64,000 nucleotides of DNA, from NCBI GenBank assembly GCA_036389255.1, contig DASVQI010000003.1, positions 1 to 64,000 of the forward strand. Direction: 5' to 3'. This DNA comes from JACVRN01 sp036389255. GTDB lineage: Bacteria > Acidobacteriota > Blastocatellia > Pyrinomonadales > Pyrinomonadaceae. The notes under the pieces were generated by a model. It ran no database searches, was not told the DNA's origin, and saw only the letters and a program-made list of their open reading frames with translations. Positions 40,129 to 47,550 of the stretch are shown in pieces. The stretch's first letter is position 1. Each line of letters starts with the position of its first letter. Position numbers and translations under genes: made by a program.

Positions 40129-41985
40129 ATGGCTTACCGCGAGTTCCATTACCGTTGGGAGTACGACCTCAGAGCCAGCCCGGAAGAGTTGTGGCCGTTT
40201 GTGGCCGACACGAATCGCTTCAACCGCGATACGGGCGTGCCTGCCGTGGAAGTGGAAGACGATAAGGGAGCGAAGGGCGAGGCCGTGCGGCGTTTGAGCC
40301 TCTCTAAGTTCGGCGTGCGGGTCGAGTGGGAGGAGGAGCCGTTCGAGTGGATAAGGCCGTATCGCTTCGGCGTGGTGCGCCGGTATCTGAAAGGCCCCGT
40401 GGCGCAGATGCGCGTGCAGGCAGAGCTTGAGCCGGTCAATTCGGGCGGCACGCATCTGGTGTACGAAGTCTGGGCGCAGCCGAAATCCGCTCTGGGCTTG
40501 ACGGCCATTCCCATCCAAATCGGTCTTCTGAGCAGGCGCAGCTTCGCGGCTGCCTTTCGCCGCTACGACGAGCTGGCAGCGAGCGGGCAGAAGCTGCCCT
40601 TTCAGCCTTCAGAGGCCAATTTCACCACGGGCGGCAGAGAGCGCCTGCGCGCTCTCTCAGACAAGCTGGTCGAGCAGGGCGCGGACGGCGAAATCGTGCG
40701 TAAGCTTTCAGAGTTCATAGAGCAGGCTGACGATTTGACGCTCGCGCGCATACGCTCGCACACGCTCGCGGATTACTGGGGCTTTCCGCGCAAGCGCGTG
40801 CTTGAAATCTGCCTGTGGGCTACGCGCACGGGGCTGCTAGACCTTCAATGGGATTTGCTCTGTCCGCACTGTAGAGGGGCGGCCGCGTCTAGCCGCTCGC
40901 TGACGGGCATCAGCGCGCAGGTCTACTGCGGAAGCTGCGATGTGGACTTCACAGTCAACTTCGACAACACCACAGAGCTTACCTTTCGCCCGAACCCTTC
41001 CATACGCCAGATAGAGGTGCGGGAGTTCTGCGTCGGCGGCCCGCAGGTCACGCCGCACATAATCGCTCAGCAGCTTCTAGACCCTTCGGAGAAGAAGGAG
41101 CTTAGGCTGCCGCTTGAAGCAGGCCGCTACAGGCTGCGTGCGCGGGGTGTTCCCGGCGAGTTGTTTCTTCAGGTCGGAGCGGGGGGCGCTGCGGAAGCCG
41201 TCATACGCGCAGGCATAGAGGGATGGCCTGTTGACGAGTTGATGCTGGATACGAATCCCACCCTGCGGCTTGAGAACGAGACGGGCGATGAGTCGCTCTT
41301 TTCTCTTGAGCGTACGGCTTGGAGCGACCAGTCGGCCACGGCAGCCGAAGTGACCGCGCTTCAGATGTTCCGAGACCTCTTCAGCAACGAAGCCTTGAGG
41401 CCGGGCGAGCAAATCTCCGTCGGCAGCCTGACGATTCTCTTCACGGATTTGAAGGACTCCACGCGCCTCTATCGTGAGATTGGGGACGCTCCCGCCTTCG
41501 GCAGCGTGATGAATCACTTCGACGTGCTGCGCGAGGCGATTCGGTCGGAAGACGGTGCGCTGGTGAAGACCATAGGCGACGCTGTGATGGCCGTCTTTCG
41601 TCGCCCGGCCGGGGCGCTTCGCGCAATCCTCAAAGCGCAGAAGCTGCTCGCTAATCCGCCCGCAGGCATGCGGCCCCTGAAGCTCAAAGTCGGCATACAC
41701 GCCGGGCCTAGCATCGCCGTCACCTTGAATGACCGGCTGGACTATTTCGGCTGCACCGTCAACATGGCTGCGCGTCTGGAAGGGCTCTCCACGGGTGAGG
41801 ATGTGGTCATCTCCAACACTGTCTACGCAGACCCGGAAGTCGCTGAGCTGTTCGAGAGCCCGGACTGTAATCTGAGCGCTTCTCCTTTTGAACAGATGCT
41901 CAAGGGATTCGACGAGGAAAGCTTCATGCTCTGGCGCGTGCAGGAGAGAGGCTCGACCGATGAAGATAAAGGGGCCGGGGAATGA
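40129..41985 (+). CDS. SRPBCC-zinc ribbon-class III nucleotide cyclase
   Basis: 618 residues. An SRPBCC/START-like domain covers about 1-150. A DUF5939-type middle holds a zinc ribbon (C245-x2-C248, C267-x2-C270). A class III cyclase catalytic domain covers about 430-605. Metal-binding Asp are D440 (ILFTDLKDST) and D484 (KTIGDAVMAVF). The base-selecting pair is K480 and D538, and the transition-state pair is N545 and R549 (TVNMAAR). All six residues fit an active adenylate cyclase. There is no membrane segment. ATGA overlap with the ABC gene and the downstream CNB gene suggest a cAMP circuit. Confidence 0.9.
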   Translation: MAYREFHYRWEYDLRASPEELWPFVADTNRFNRDTGVPAVEVEDDKGAKGEAVRRLSLSKFGVRVEWEEEPFEWIRPYRFGVVRRYLKGPVAQMRVQAELEPVNSGGTHLVYEVWAQPKSALGLTAIPIQIGLLSRRSFAAAFRRYDELAASGQKLPFQPSEANFTTGGRERLRALSDKLVEQGADGEIVRKLSEFIEQADDLTLARIRSHTLADYWGFPRKRVLEICLWATRTGLLDLQWDLLCPHCRGAAASSRSLTGISAQVYCGSCDVDFTVNFDNTTELTFRPNPSIRQIEVREFCVGGPQVTPHIIAQQLLDPSEKKELRLPLEAGRYRLRARGVPGELFLQVGAGGAAEAVIRAGIEGWPVDELMLDTNPTLRLENETGDESLFSLERTAWSDQSATAAEVTALQMFRDLFSNEALRPGEQISVGSLTILFTDLKDSTRLYREIGDAPAFGSVMNHFDVLREAIRSEDGALVKTIGDAVMAVFRRPAGALRAILKAQKLLANPPAGMRPLKLKVGIHAGPSIAVTLNDRLDYFGCTVNMAARLEGLSTGEDVVISNTVYADPEVAELFESPDCNLSASPFEQMLKGFDEESFMLWRVQERGSTDEDKGAGE

Positions 41986-42713
41986 GCGCTGAGCTTGAGC
42001 CGTCAAATTCTACGCGAGCTGCTCTTTCGTCCGCTTCGCTGATTGCAGCGCGCGATGTCTCCAAGGTCTATCGCATGGGACAGTCGGAGGTGGCCGCGCT
42101 CGACCACGTCTCCATGAGCGTGAGCGAGGGAGAGTTCGTGGCGATTCAGGGGACGAGCGGGTCAGGGAAGTCTACGCTGCTGAACGTGCTGGGCGGGTTA
42201 GACCATCCAACCGGCGGCGAAGTCATCTTCGACGGAAAGTCGCTCGCGCCCTTCACCAAGAAAGAGATGGCGCACTATCGCCGCCGTTCGGTCGGCATGA
42301 TATTTCAAAACTTCAATCTGATTACGACCATGACGGCAGTGGAAAATATACGGCTCGCGCTGGCCTTCGGCGGCTTGCGCGGGCGCGAGCGCGATGAGCG
42401 TGCGGAAGAGTTGCTCACGCGCGTCGGGCTGGAAGGACGCCTTGAGCATCGCCCTGCGGAGCTTTCGGGCGGCGAGCAGCAGCGCGTCTCAATCGCACGC
42501 GCTCTGGCCAACCGCCCGCGAGTGCTGCTGGCGGACGAGCCGACCGGAAATCTGGATTCAACTCGCGCGCAGGAGATATTAGGGCTGCTGCGCGCGATGG
42601 TTGACCGCGACAACCTGACGGTCATAATGGTCACGCATGACCGGGAGCTTGCCGCAGTTTTCGCAGACCGCATCATTTTTATGAAAGACGGAAAGATAAT
42701 AGAAGATGTCTAA
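41982..42713 (+). CDS. ABC transporter ATPase, LolD/MacB type
   Basis: A 243-residue ATPase with Walker A GTSGSGKST, Q-loop FQNFNL, signature LSGGEQQR, Walker B VLLADEPTGNLDS and switch His in IMVTHDRELA. The SxGxGKST form and the TGNLDS end are typical of the LolCDE/MacB/FtsE group, which work with FtsX-fold permeases. The nearest such permease is 2.6 kb downstream (45358-46827), beyond three unrelated genes. It overlaps the cyclase stop by 4 nt and the CNB start by 8 nt. The partner pairing is inferred. Confidence 0.92.
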   Translation: MSAELEPSNSTRAALSSASLIAARDVSKVYRMGQSEVAALDHVSMSVSEGEFVAIQGTSGSGKSTLLNVLGGLDHPTGGEVIFDGKSLAPFTKKEMAHYRRRSVGMIFQNFNLITTMTAVENIRLALAFGGLRGRERDERAEELLTRVGLEGRLEHRPAELSGGEQQRVSIARALANRPRVLLADEPTGNLDSTRAQEILGLLRAMVDRDNLTVIMVTHDRELAAVFADRIIFMKDGKIIEDV

Positions 42714-43605
42714 TAATGTTCCCCCTATGACGCTTGAGGCGCTGCGGTCTGTGCCGCTGTTTGCTTCACTCGACGATGCGGCCGCGCGCGAGTTGAGGAG
42801 CTTGCTGCACGTGGAGCAGGTGAGAAAAGGGACGGAGCTGTTCCATCACGGCGACACCGGCGACGCCATGTACCTGATTGAGACTGGCCGCGTCCGCATC
42901 CACGTTGTTGACACGACGGGCCACGATGTCACACTGGCAGAGCTTGCGGGCGGCGACTTCTTCGGAGAGATGGCCCTGCTTGACGGCAAGCTCCGCTCGG
43001 CAGACGCGACCGTGCTGGATGACGCTCGTTTGGCGATTCTCTCGCGCGACGACTTTCTCTCCTTCGTCAGACATAACCCGGACGTGGCGCTTGAGATGCT
43101 GAGCGCCGTCACAGACCGGCTGAGGCGCACGGACGAACTGCTCAGGCAGCGCGTCTCGCGCAACGCCAACGAAGAAGAGGCCGCGCGCCTCACGGTCGCA
43201 GACCGTCTCGCTGATACCTTCGCTGGCTTCGGCGGTAGCTGGCCTTTCATAATCGTGACCGCAGTGCTGATTGTCATCTGGCTGTTTCTGAACATTTGGC
43301 TGCCGGAAGGCGGCCGGTTCGACCCCAAGCCTTATGAGCTGCTGGGCCTTATACTGGGAATCGTGGCGGGCATACAGGCTCCGATTATCATTCGCTCTCA
43401 GAACCGGCAGGCGGAAAAGAGCCGCCTGCGCGCAGACCTTGATTTCCAGATTAACCTGAAGAACGAGTTGTCGCTGGCGGAAGTGCTGCGCCGCCTAGAC
43501 GTGCTTGAAAGCGAGCGCCTGCCGAAGCTCTTTGAAGAACAGAAGGCGTTCGTTGAGCGAAATATCAAAGCCGCGTCGGACGCAGACGAAAAGCGCGACT
43601 CTTAA
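42706..43605 (+). CDS. Cyclic-nucleotide-binding protein with DUF1003 membrane domain
   Basis: 299 residues. A CNB domain spans about 18-140, with phosphate-binding cassette FFGEMALLDGKLRSADATV. E88 and R97 fit the PROSITE cNMP signature, so it looks able to bind. A DUF1003 domain follows (about 160-260) with two membrane helices (180-197 and 211-229) and the LADTFAGFGGSWPFI entry and LRADLDFQINLKNE exit motifs. A coiled tail ends the protein. It could change membrane behaviour when cAMP binds. It is third in the operon with the cyclase; a terminator follows at 43604. Confidence 0.88.
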   Translation: MSNNVPPMTLEALRSVPLFASLDDAAARELRSLLHVEQVRKGTELFHHGDTGDAMYLIETGRVRIHVVDTTGHDVTLAELAGGDFFGEMALLDGKLRSADATVLDDARLAILSRDDFLSFVRHNPDVALEMLSAVTDRLRRTDELLRQRVSRNANEEEAARLTVADRLADTFAGFGGSWPFIIVTAVLIVIWLFLNIWLPEGGRFDPKPYELLGLILGIVAGIQAPIIIRSQNRQAEKSRLRADLDFQINLKNELSLAEVLRRLDVLESERLPKLFEEQKAFVERNIKAASDADEKRDS

Positions 43606-43640
43606 AAGCGCCGCTTGACGGTATCGCGCTTTTGCTTTCT
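43604..43640 (+). terminator. Terminator of the cyclase-ABC-CNB operon
   Basis: Stem AAAAGCGC (43604-43611) with GCGCTTTT (43626-43633) and a 14-nt loop, followed by GCTTTCT. It overlaps the last base of the CNB stop codon region and separates the three-gene operon from the HAD gene. Confidence 0.7.
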
Positions 43641-43705
43641 GGTCGCCTTGAGTCTTACAATCCAGAGCCTCTGTTCTATAAAACTCCTGCTTCGACAAGG
43701 GCTTC

Positions 43706-44398
43706 ATGATTCGAGCCATATTTTTTGATTTCAACGGGGTCGTGATTGACGACGAGCGTTTGCAGCTTGAGGCGTACCGGGAGGCTCTGGGCGCGGAAGG
43801 CATTACGCTGACGGACGAAGATTATTTCGGCTGCTTGGGGATGGACGACCACACTTTCACGCATGCGGCTTTCGAGCGCGCGGGCCGCGAGGTTTCTGAC
43901 GAAGCCACCAGCGCAATCATTGAGCGCAAGACTGAGCTTCACCGCGAGTTGATAAAAGACGACCTGCCGCTCTTTTCGGGCGTGGTGACTTTTATCAGGA
44001 ACACCTCGCGCCGCTACGCGCTCGGCCTTGTCAGCATGGCCCGCCGCGTGGAGATAAATCATGTGCTGGAGCGCGCGGGGCTTGAGAACGCGTTCGCCGT
44101 CATAGTGAGCGCGGAGGACGTGAGCGTCTGTAAGCCTGACCCGGCCTGCTATCTTCTGGGGCTGGAGCGCCTGAACGAGAAGCGGCGCGGGTCGAACGAA
44201 GCGCCGGTTTCTGCCAACGAGTGTCTGGTCATAGAAGACTCGCCGCCCGGCATACAGTCGGGCCGGGCCGCGGGGATGCGAACGCTCGGAGTCACCAACA
44301 CCGTCACGGAAGAACAGCTACGCGCGGCTTCTGCCGACGTAGTCACAGCCAACCTCTACGACTGGAACGCCGACGCCGTCCACCATGTCTTCGATTAA
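43706..44398 (+). CDS. HAD-IA family protein with DxN instead of DxD
   Basis: 230 residues of the beta-phosphoglucomutase-like HAD group. Motif I is FFDFNGVVIDDE: nucleophile D8 is present, but the general acid position two residues on is N10 instead of Asp. Motif II (S in LGLVSMAR), motif III (K in SVCKPDP) and motif IV (LVIEDSPPGIQSG) are intact, and the cap (LQLEAYREALGAEGI to about 85) is normal. Loss of the second Asp should hinder normal phosphatase turnover, so a mutase, slow enzyme or regulatory role is possible. Confidence 0.85.
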   Translation: MIRAIFFDFNGVVIDDERLQLEAYREALGAEGITLTDEDYFGCLGMDDHTFTHAAFERAGREVSDEATSAIIERKTELHRELIKDDLPLFSGVVTFIRNTSRRYALGLVSMARRVEINHVLERAGLENAFAVIVSAEDVSVCKPDPACYLLGLERLNEKRRGSNEAPVSANECLVIEDSPPGIQSGRAAGMRTLGVTNTVTEEQLRAASADVVTANLYDWNADAVHHVFD

Positions 44399-44425
44399 TG
44401 AACCAACTCCTTCTAACTTGCTCTT

Positions 44426-45283
44426 ATGACTCCATCAGGTAAGCTTCGGGCGGCGCGTGCGCGTGAGCTTCTCTTGGAAGAGGCTCAAAAGCCTGCTGCG
44501 CTCATGCGGCTGGACAGGGCCGCGCTCTTAATCGGCGCGGAGGACGAAGCCTACAGGAACGTCTCGGTCGAGCGCTATCTTTCGCAACTTGACGAGCTGG
44601 CGGAAGAGGCTCGCTCCTTCATGGCAGTATCGCAGTCGGGAGAGACGGAAGCCTTCAACTACTTTCTCTTTGAGCTGAAGAGATTCGCCGGAAATCAACT
44701 GGATTATTACGACCCGCGCAACAGCTTTCTCAACGAAGTCATAGATAGACGGCTGGGGATTCCCATCACGCTCTCCGTCGTCTACATGGAGGTAGGCAGG
44801 CGCGCGGGGCTGGATGTGGAAGGCGTGGGCCTGCCGGGCCATTTCATTGTGCGGGTGCGCGAGGTCGGATTAAGTGAGGCGCTTCTAGTAGACCCTTTCC
44901 ACGGGGTAATGCTCACGCGCGAAGATTGCCAGGACAGGCTCGATACGGTTTACGACGGGCTGGTGAGCCTGTCGGACGAGCACATGCGCGCAGCCTCCAC
45001 GCCCGAGATTCTGGTGCGAATGCTTAGAAATTTGAAGTCCGTCTACACGCGCTCCGGCCTCTTCAAACAGGCGCTCGCGTGCATAGACCGGATACTTATT
45101 CTGACCCGCGAAGACGTGACCGAGCACCGCGACAGGGGAATGCTTCTGGCGCGGCTGGAGCGCTTCGAAGAGGGCGCGCGAGAGATAGAGTTTTATTTAC
45201 AGACAGCGCCGGATGCGACCGACCATACAACGGTGCGCGAACAACTCAACAGCCTGCGCCAGCAACAGGCCATGAGAAACTGA
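44426..45283 (+). CDS. SirB1 family transglutaminase-like/TPR protein
   Basis: A 285-residue soluble protein. The transglutaminase-like core (about 90-170) has the SirB1 pattern PITLSVVYMEVGRRAGLDVEGVGLPGHFIVRV and LLVDPFHG. The Cys of true transglutaminases is replaced here by the PITLS segment, as in the family. C-terminal TPR helices (FKQALACIDRILILTREDVTEHRDRGMLLARLERFEEGAREIEFYL) follow. The family's role is not well defined; it sits near prfA-hemK in proteobacteria. A GGTGAAT-family palindrome follows. Confidence 0.85.
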   Translation: MTPSGKLRAARARELLLEEAQKPAALMRLDRAALLIGAEDEAYRNVSVERYLSQLDELAEEARSFMAVSQSGETEAFNYFLFELKRFAGNQLDYYDPRNSFLNEVIDRRLGIPITLSVVYMEVGRRAGLDVEGVGLPGHFIVRVREVGLSEALLVDPFHGVMLTREDCQDRLDTVYDGLVSLSDEHMRAASTPEILVRMLRNLKSVYTRSGLFKQALACIDRILILTREDVTEHRDRGMLLARLERFEEGAREIEFYLQTAPDATDHTTVREQLNSLRQQQAMRN

Positions 45284-45290
45284 GGGAAGT

Positions 45291-45350
45291 CAGTAGTAGA
45301 TGGTGAATAGACGAGCGAAGCGTTTTTCACCTTCGCCATCTACCCTTCAC
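45291..45350. repeat. Heptad palindrome, GGTGAAT family
   Basis: Left arm in 7-nt units agtcagt-agtagat-ggtgaat; GTAGATGGTGAA pairs with TTCGCCATCTAC (45333-45344). It ends 7 nt before the ATG of the permease gene, where a normal Shine-Dalgarno is missing. Confidence 0.75.
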
Positions 45351-45357
45351 AAGCAAT

Positions 45358-46827
45358 ATGCCTTTTCTGGACATCCTTTATCTGTCTTTGCGGAACCTGC
45401 GTGAGGCGAAGCTGCGCGCTACCTTGACGACTATGGGCGTCATAGTCGGCGTGGCCGTGATAGTGACTATGGTTTCTTTCGGGCTCGGGTTGCAGCGCAA
45501 CACTGTCGAGCGGTTCAAGGCTTTAGACCTCTTCAACGAAGTGATGGTGTACGGGCAGAGTCTGACGAACCTAGCGATGAGCGGAGCGGACGGGAATCAG
45601 AGCGCGAATCAGGCAAATGAAGACGGGCGCAGGCCGAGGGCCGGAAACCAGAACACCAAGCCCGCCACGCGAATCCTTGACGAGGCGGCGATTGCGGAGA
45701 TTGAGAAGATTCCGGGCGTCGCCTACGTAGAGCCTGCGATTGCGTTCAATACCTTCATGCGCTCGAACGGTCGCGTCCTGACTCAGGTGGTCGCGGGCGC
45801 AAGCATCCCAAACGAAAGCTCCCGCTTCAAGGAGTTCGCGGCGGGCTCAATGATTAGCTCGGTTGATGCTGCGGACGCTGTTGTCACGGAAGGATTCGCG
45901 CGCGACTTCGGCTACGCGAATCCTTCGGACGCTCTGGGCAAGAATCTGGAGTTTCTAGCGCCGCCCGAAAAGAAGAAGGATGCAGAAGAGAGCGATTCAG
46001 GCGCAAGCATCTTCGGCATTCCCCTTGAAGATGATGAGCCTGCCGGGACGGGAGAAGACGCGCTCGTCGCTCGCACCTTTCGCATAGTGGGCGTGCTGAA
46101 GGAGACGAAGGGAGGCCAGCAGGGCGGCATTCGCGGCCTGATGGCGAACGCGAACGTTTTTGTTCCGCTCAAGGCCGCGCGCTCATGGACGATGGAATAT
46201 CGCAATCCCATGACGGAGGTGGCGCTTGAGCTGGCACGCTCTCAAGGGCGGATTGAGAAGGAGCAGGCCGAAGGCTTTCTCTCGGCCACTGTGAGAGTTA
46301 CAGACCCGGTTGCTTTGACGACCGTAAGAAGCCGTCTGACAGAGCTTGGCTTTCAGAGCTTTTCCATCATGGATCAGATGGAGCAGCTTCGCACGGTCTT
46401 TCTCATCATCAACGCGACGCTCGGATTGCTCGGCGGCATCTCGCTCCTTGTAGCGTCCTTCGGCATAGCCAACACCATGATTATGTCCATACTCGAGCGC
46501 ACGCGCGAGATAGGAATCATGAAGGCCATAGGCGCTGAAGACGCGGAGATTCGTTTAATCTTTTTTGTAGAGGCGGCTGTTATTGGCTTTGTCGGAGGCG
46601 TGATAGGAGTTCTGACGGCGTGGGGAATAGACGGGCTGTCGAACCGGCTGGCTTACCGCTACATACTGAAGCCGCAGAACGCTTCCTACGTAGACTTCTT
46701 TTACATCCCGGCCTATCTCTGGCTGGGCGCTATAGCCTTCGCCGTACTCGTCTCAATCATAGCCGCGCTCTATCCCGCCTCTCGCGCCGCACGCATAGAC
46801 CCGGTCAAGGCTCTGAGGCACGACTGA
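45358..46827 (+). CDS. FtsX-fold ABC permease, MacB type
   Basis: 489 residues. One N-terminal membrane helix (ATLTTMGVIVGVAVIVTMVSFGLGL) precedes a large periplasmic MacB_PCD domain (about 50-350), with an Asn/Gly/Arg-rich loop at 75-105. Three C-terminal helices have FtsX character (TLGLLGGISLLVASFGIANTMIMSILERTREIGIMKAIGA, AVIGFVGGVIGVLTAWGI, LGAIAFAVLVSIIAALYPASRAARIDPVKALRHD). It should pair with the LolD/MacB-like ATPase at 41982 to drive lipoprotein or envelope transport, but the ATPase is in the preceding operon. No Shine-Dalgarno is visible; a palindrome occupies that place. Confidence 0.9.
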   Translation: MPFLDILYLSLRNLREAKLRATLTTMGVIVGVAVIVTMVSFGLGLQRNTVERFKALDLFNEVMVYGQSLTNLAMSGADGNQSANQANEDGRRPRAGNQNTKPATRILDEAAIAEIEKIPGVAYVEPAIAFNTFMRSNGRVLTQVVAGASIPNESSRFKEFAAGSMISSVDAADAVVTEGFARDFGYANPSDALGKNLEFLAPPEKKKDAEESDSGASIFGIPLEDDEPAGTGEDALVARTFRIVGVLKETKGGQQGGIRGLMANANVFVPLKAARSWTMEYRNPMTEVALELARSQGRIEKEQAEGFLSATVRVTDPVALTTVRSRLTELGFQSFSIMDQMEQLRTVFLIINATLGLLGGISLLVASFGIANTMIMSILERTREIGIMKAIGAEDAEIRLIFFVEAAVIGFVGGVIGVLTAWGIDGLSNRLAYRYILKPQNASYVDFFYIPAYLWLGAIAFAVLVSIIAALYPASRAARIDPVKALRHD

Positions 46828-46857
46828 GACGACAAAGATTAAAGGAGTGGCCCGTTC

Positions 46858-47424
46858 TTAGCTGACGGGCTTGCCGCAGCGATTGCAGAAGCGTGCCGCA
46901 GAGTCTCTCTGTTCCGCGCCGCACGATGAGCAGGTAAGGCCGACCCGCATGTTCGCGCCGCAGCCTGAGCAGTAGTCCGAGCCTGCGGAGTTGGCCGCGC
47001 CGCAGGTGCCGCAGCGTCCCGGCATGGGCGGCACGTATCCTCCGGCTTTACGCGCTATGTGTTCTTCTATTACCTTCCATGCGTCTTCAGTTATCTTGTA
47101 TTGCCAGTAAGCGCCGAGCGCGGGCAGCGCAAGGAGCGCGCCCATTGACAGGACTACGGCGACGGCCGCGACGGCCGCCTTGTCGAACCACTTCTGCATG
47201 CCTATCTCTACGCGCGTGCCGCCCTGCTCTGGCGTGACCTTGATGGTCAGGGCCGAAGAGAGGCCCGTCAGCTCGCGCAACGTGCTAGACTTACGAGCCT
47301 GAAGCACGGCTGTCTGCGCGACCTGCATGGTTTGAACCTGATAGTCTGAATCGAAGATGCCTCGCAGCTCGGCTATAAGCTGTTGCGCATCAATTTCAAC
47401 GCCTGGATAATATCGGTTGTCCAT
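46858..47424 (-). CDS. Membrane protein with C-terminal double zinc ribbon
   Basis: 188 residues. The N-terminal region (DNRYYPGVEIDAQQLIAELRGIFD) looks like a small alpha/beta domain. A hydrophobic segment AAVAAVAVVLSMGALLALPALGAYW (about 126-150 of the longer frame) is followed by two C-terminal zinc ribbons: CGTCGAANSAGSDYCSGCG and CSSCGAEQRDSAARFCNRCG. It is probably anchored with the ribbons in the cytoplasm. Function unknown. ATG 47424 is preferred to an upstream TTG, although AAGGAA is about 11 nt away. It diverges from the M28 peptidase gene. Confidence 0.75.
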   Translation of the reverse strand: MDNRYYPGVEIDAQQLIAELRGIFDSDYQVQTMQVAQTAVLQARKSSTLRELTGLSSALTIKVTPEQGGTRVEIGMQKWFDKAAVAAVAVVLSMGALLALPALGAYWQYKITEDAWKVIEEHIARKAGGYVPPMPGRCGTCGAANSAGSDYCSGCGANMRVGLTCSSCGAEQRDSAARFCNRCGKPVS

Positions 47425-47550
47425 CTTGATAAGAATTCCTTTCAACTATGCCGGGCACGGCCAGCATGAATGGAGCGCGATTGCGCTCACTTCATTCATA
47501 CGCCCTTGGGCCGCTCCGGGTTCGCGTATGATTCAAACAGGAGAACGATA

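Noticed and set aside
40129..43605. Pycsar anti-phage system
   Set aside because: The cyclase has a purine-type Lys/Asp pair and a long sensory part, an ABC ATPase is interposed, and the neighbours are housekeeping genes.
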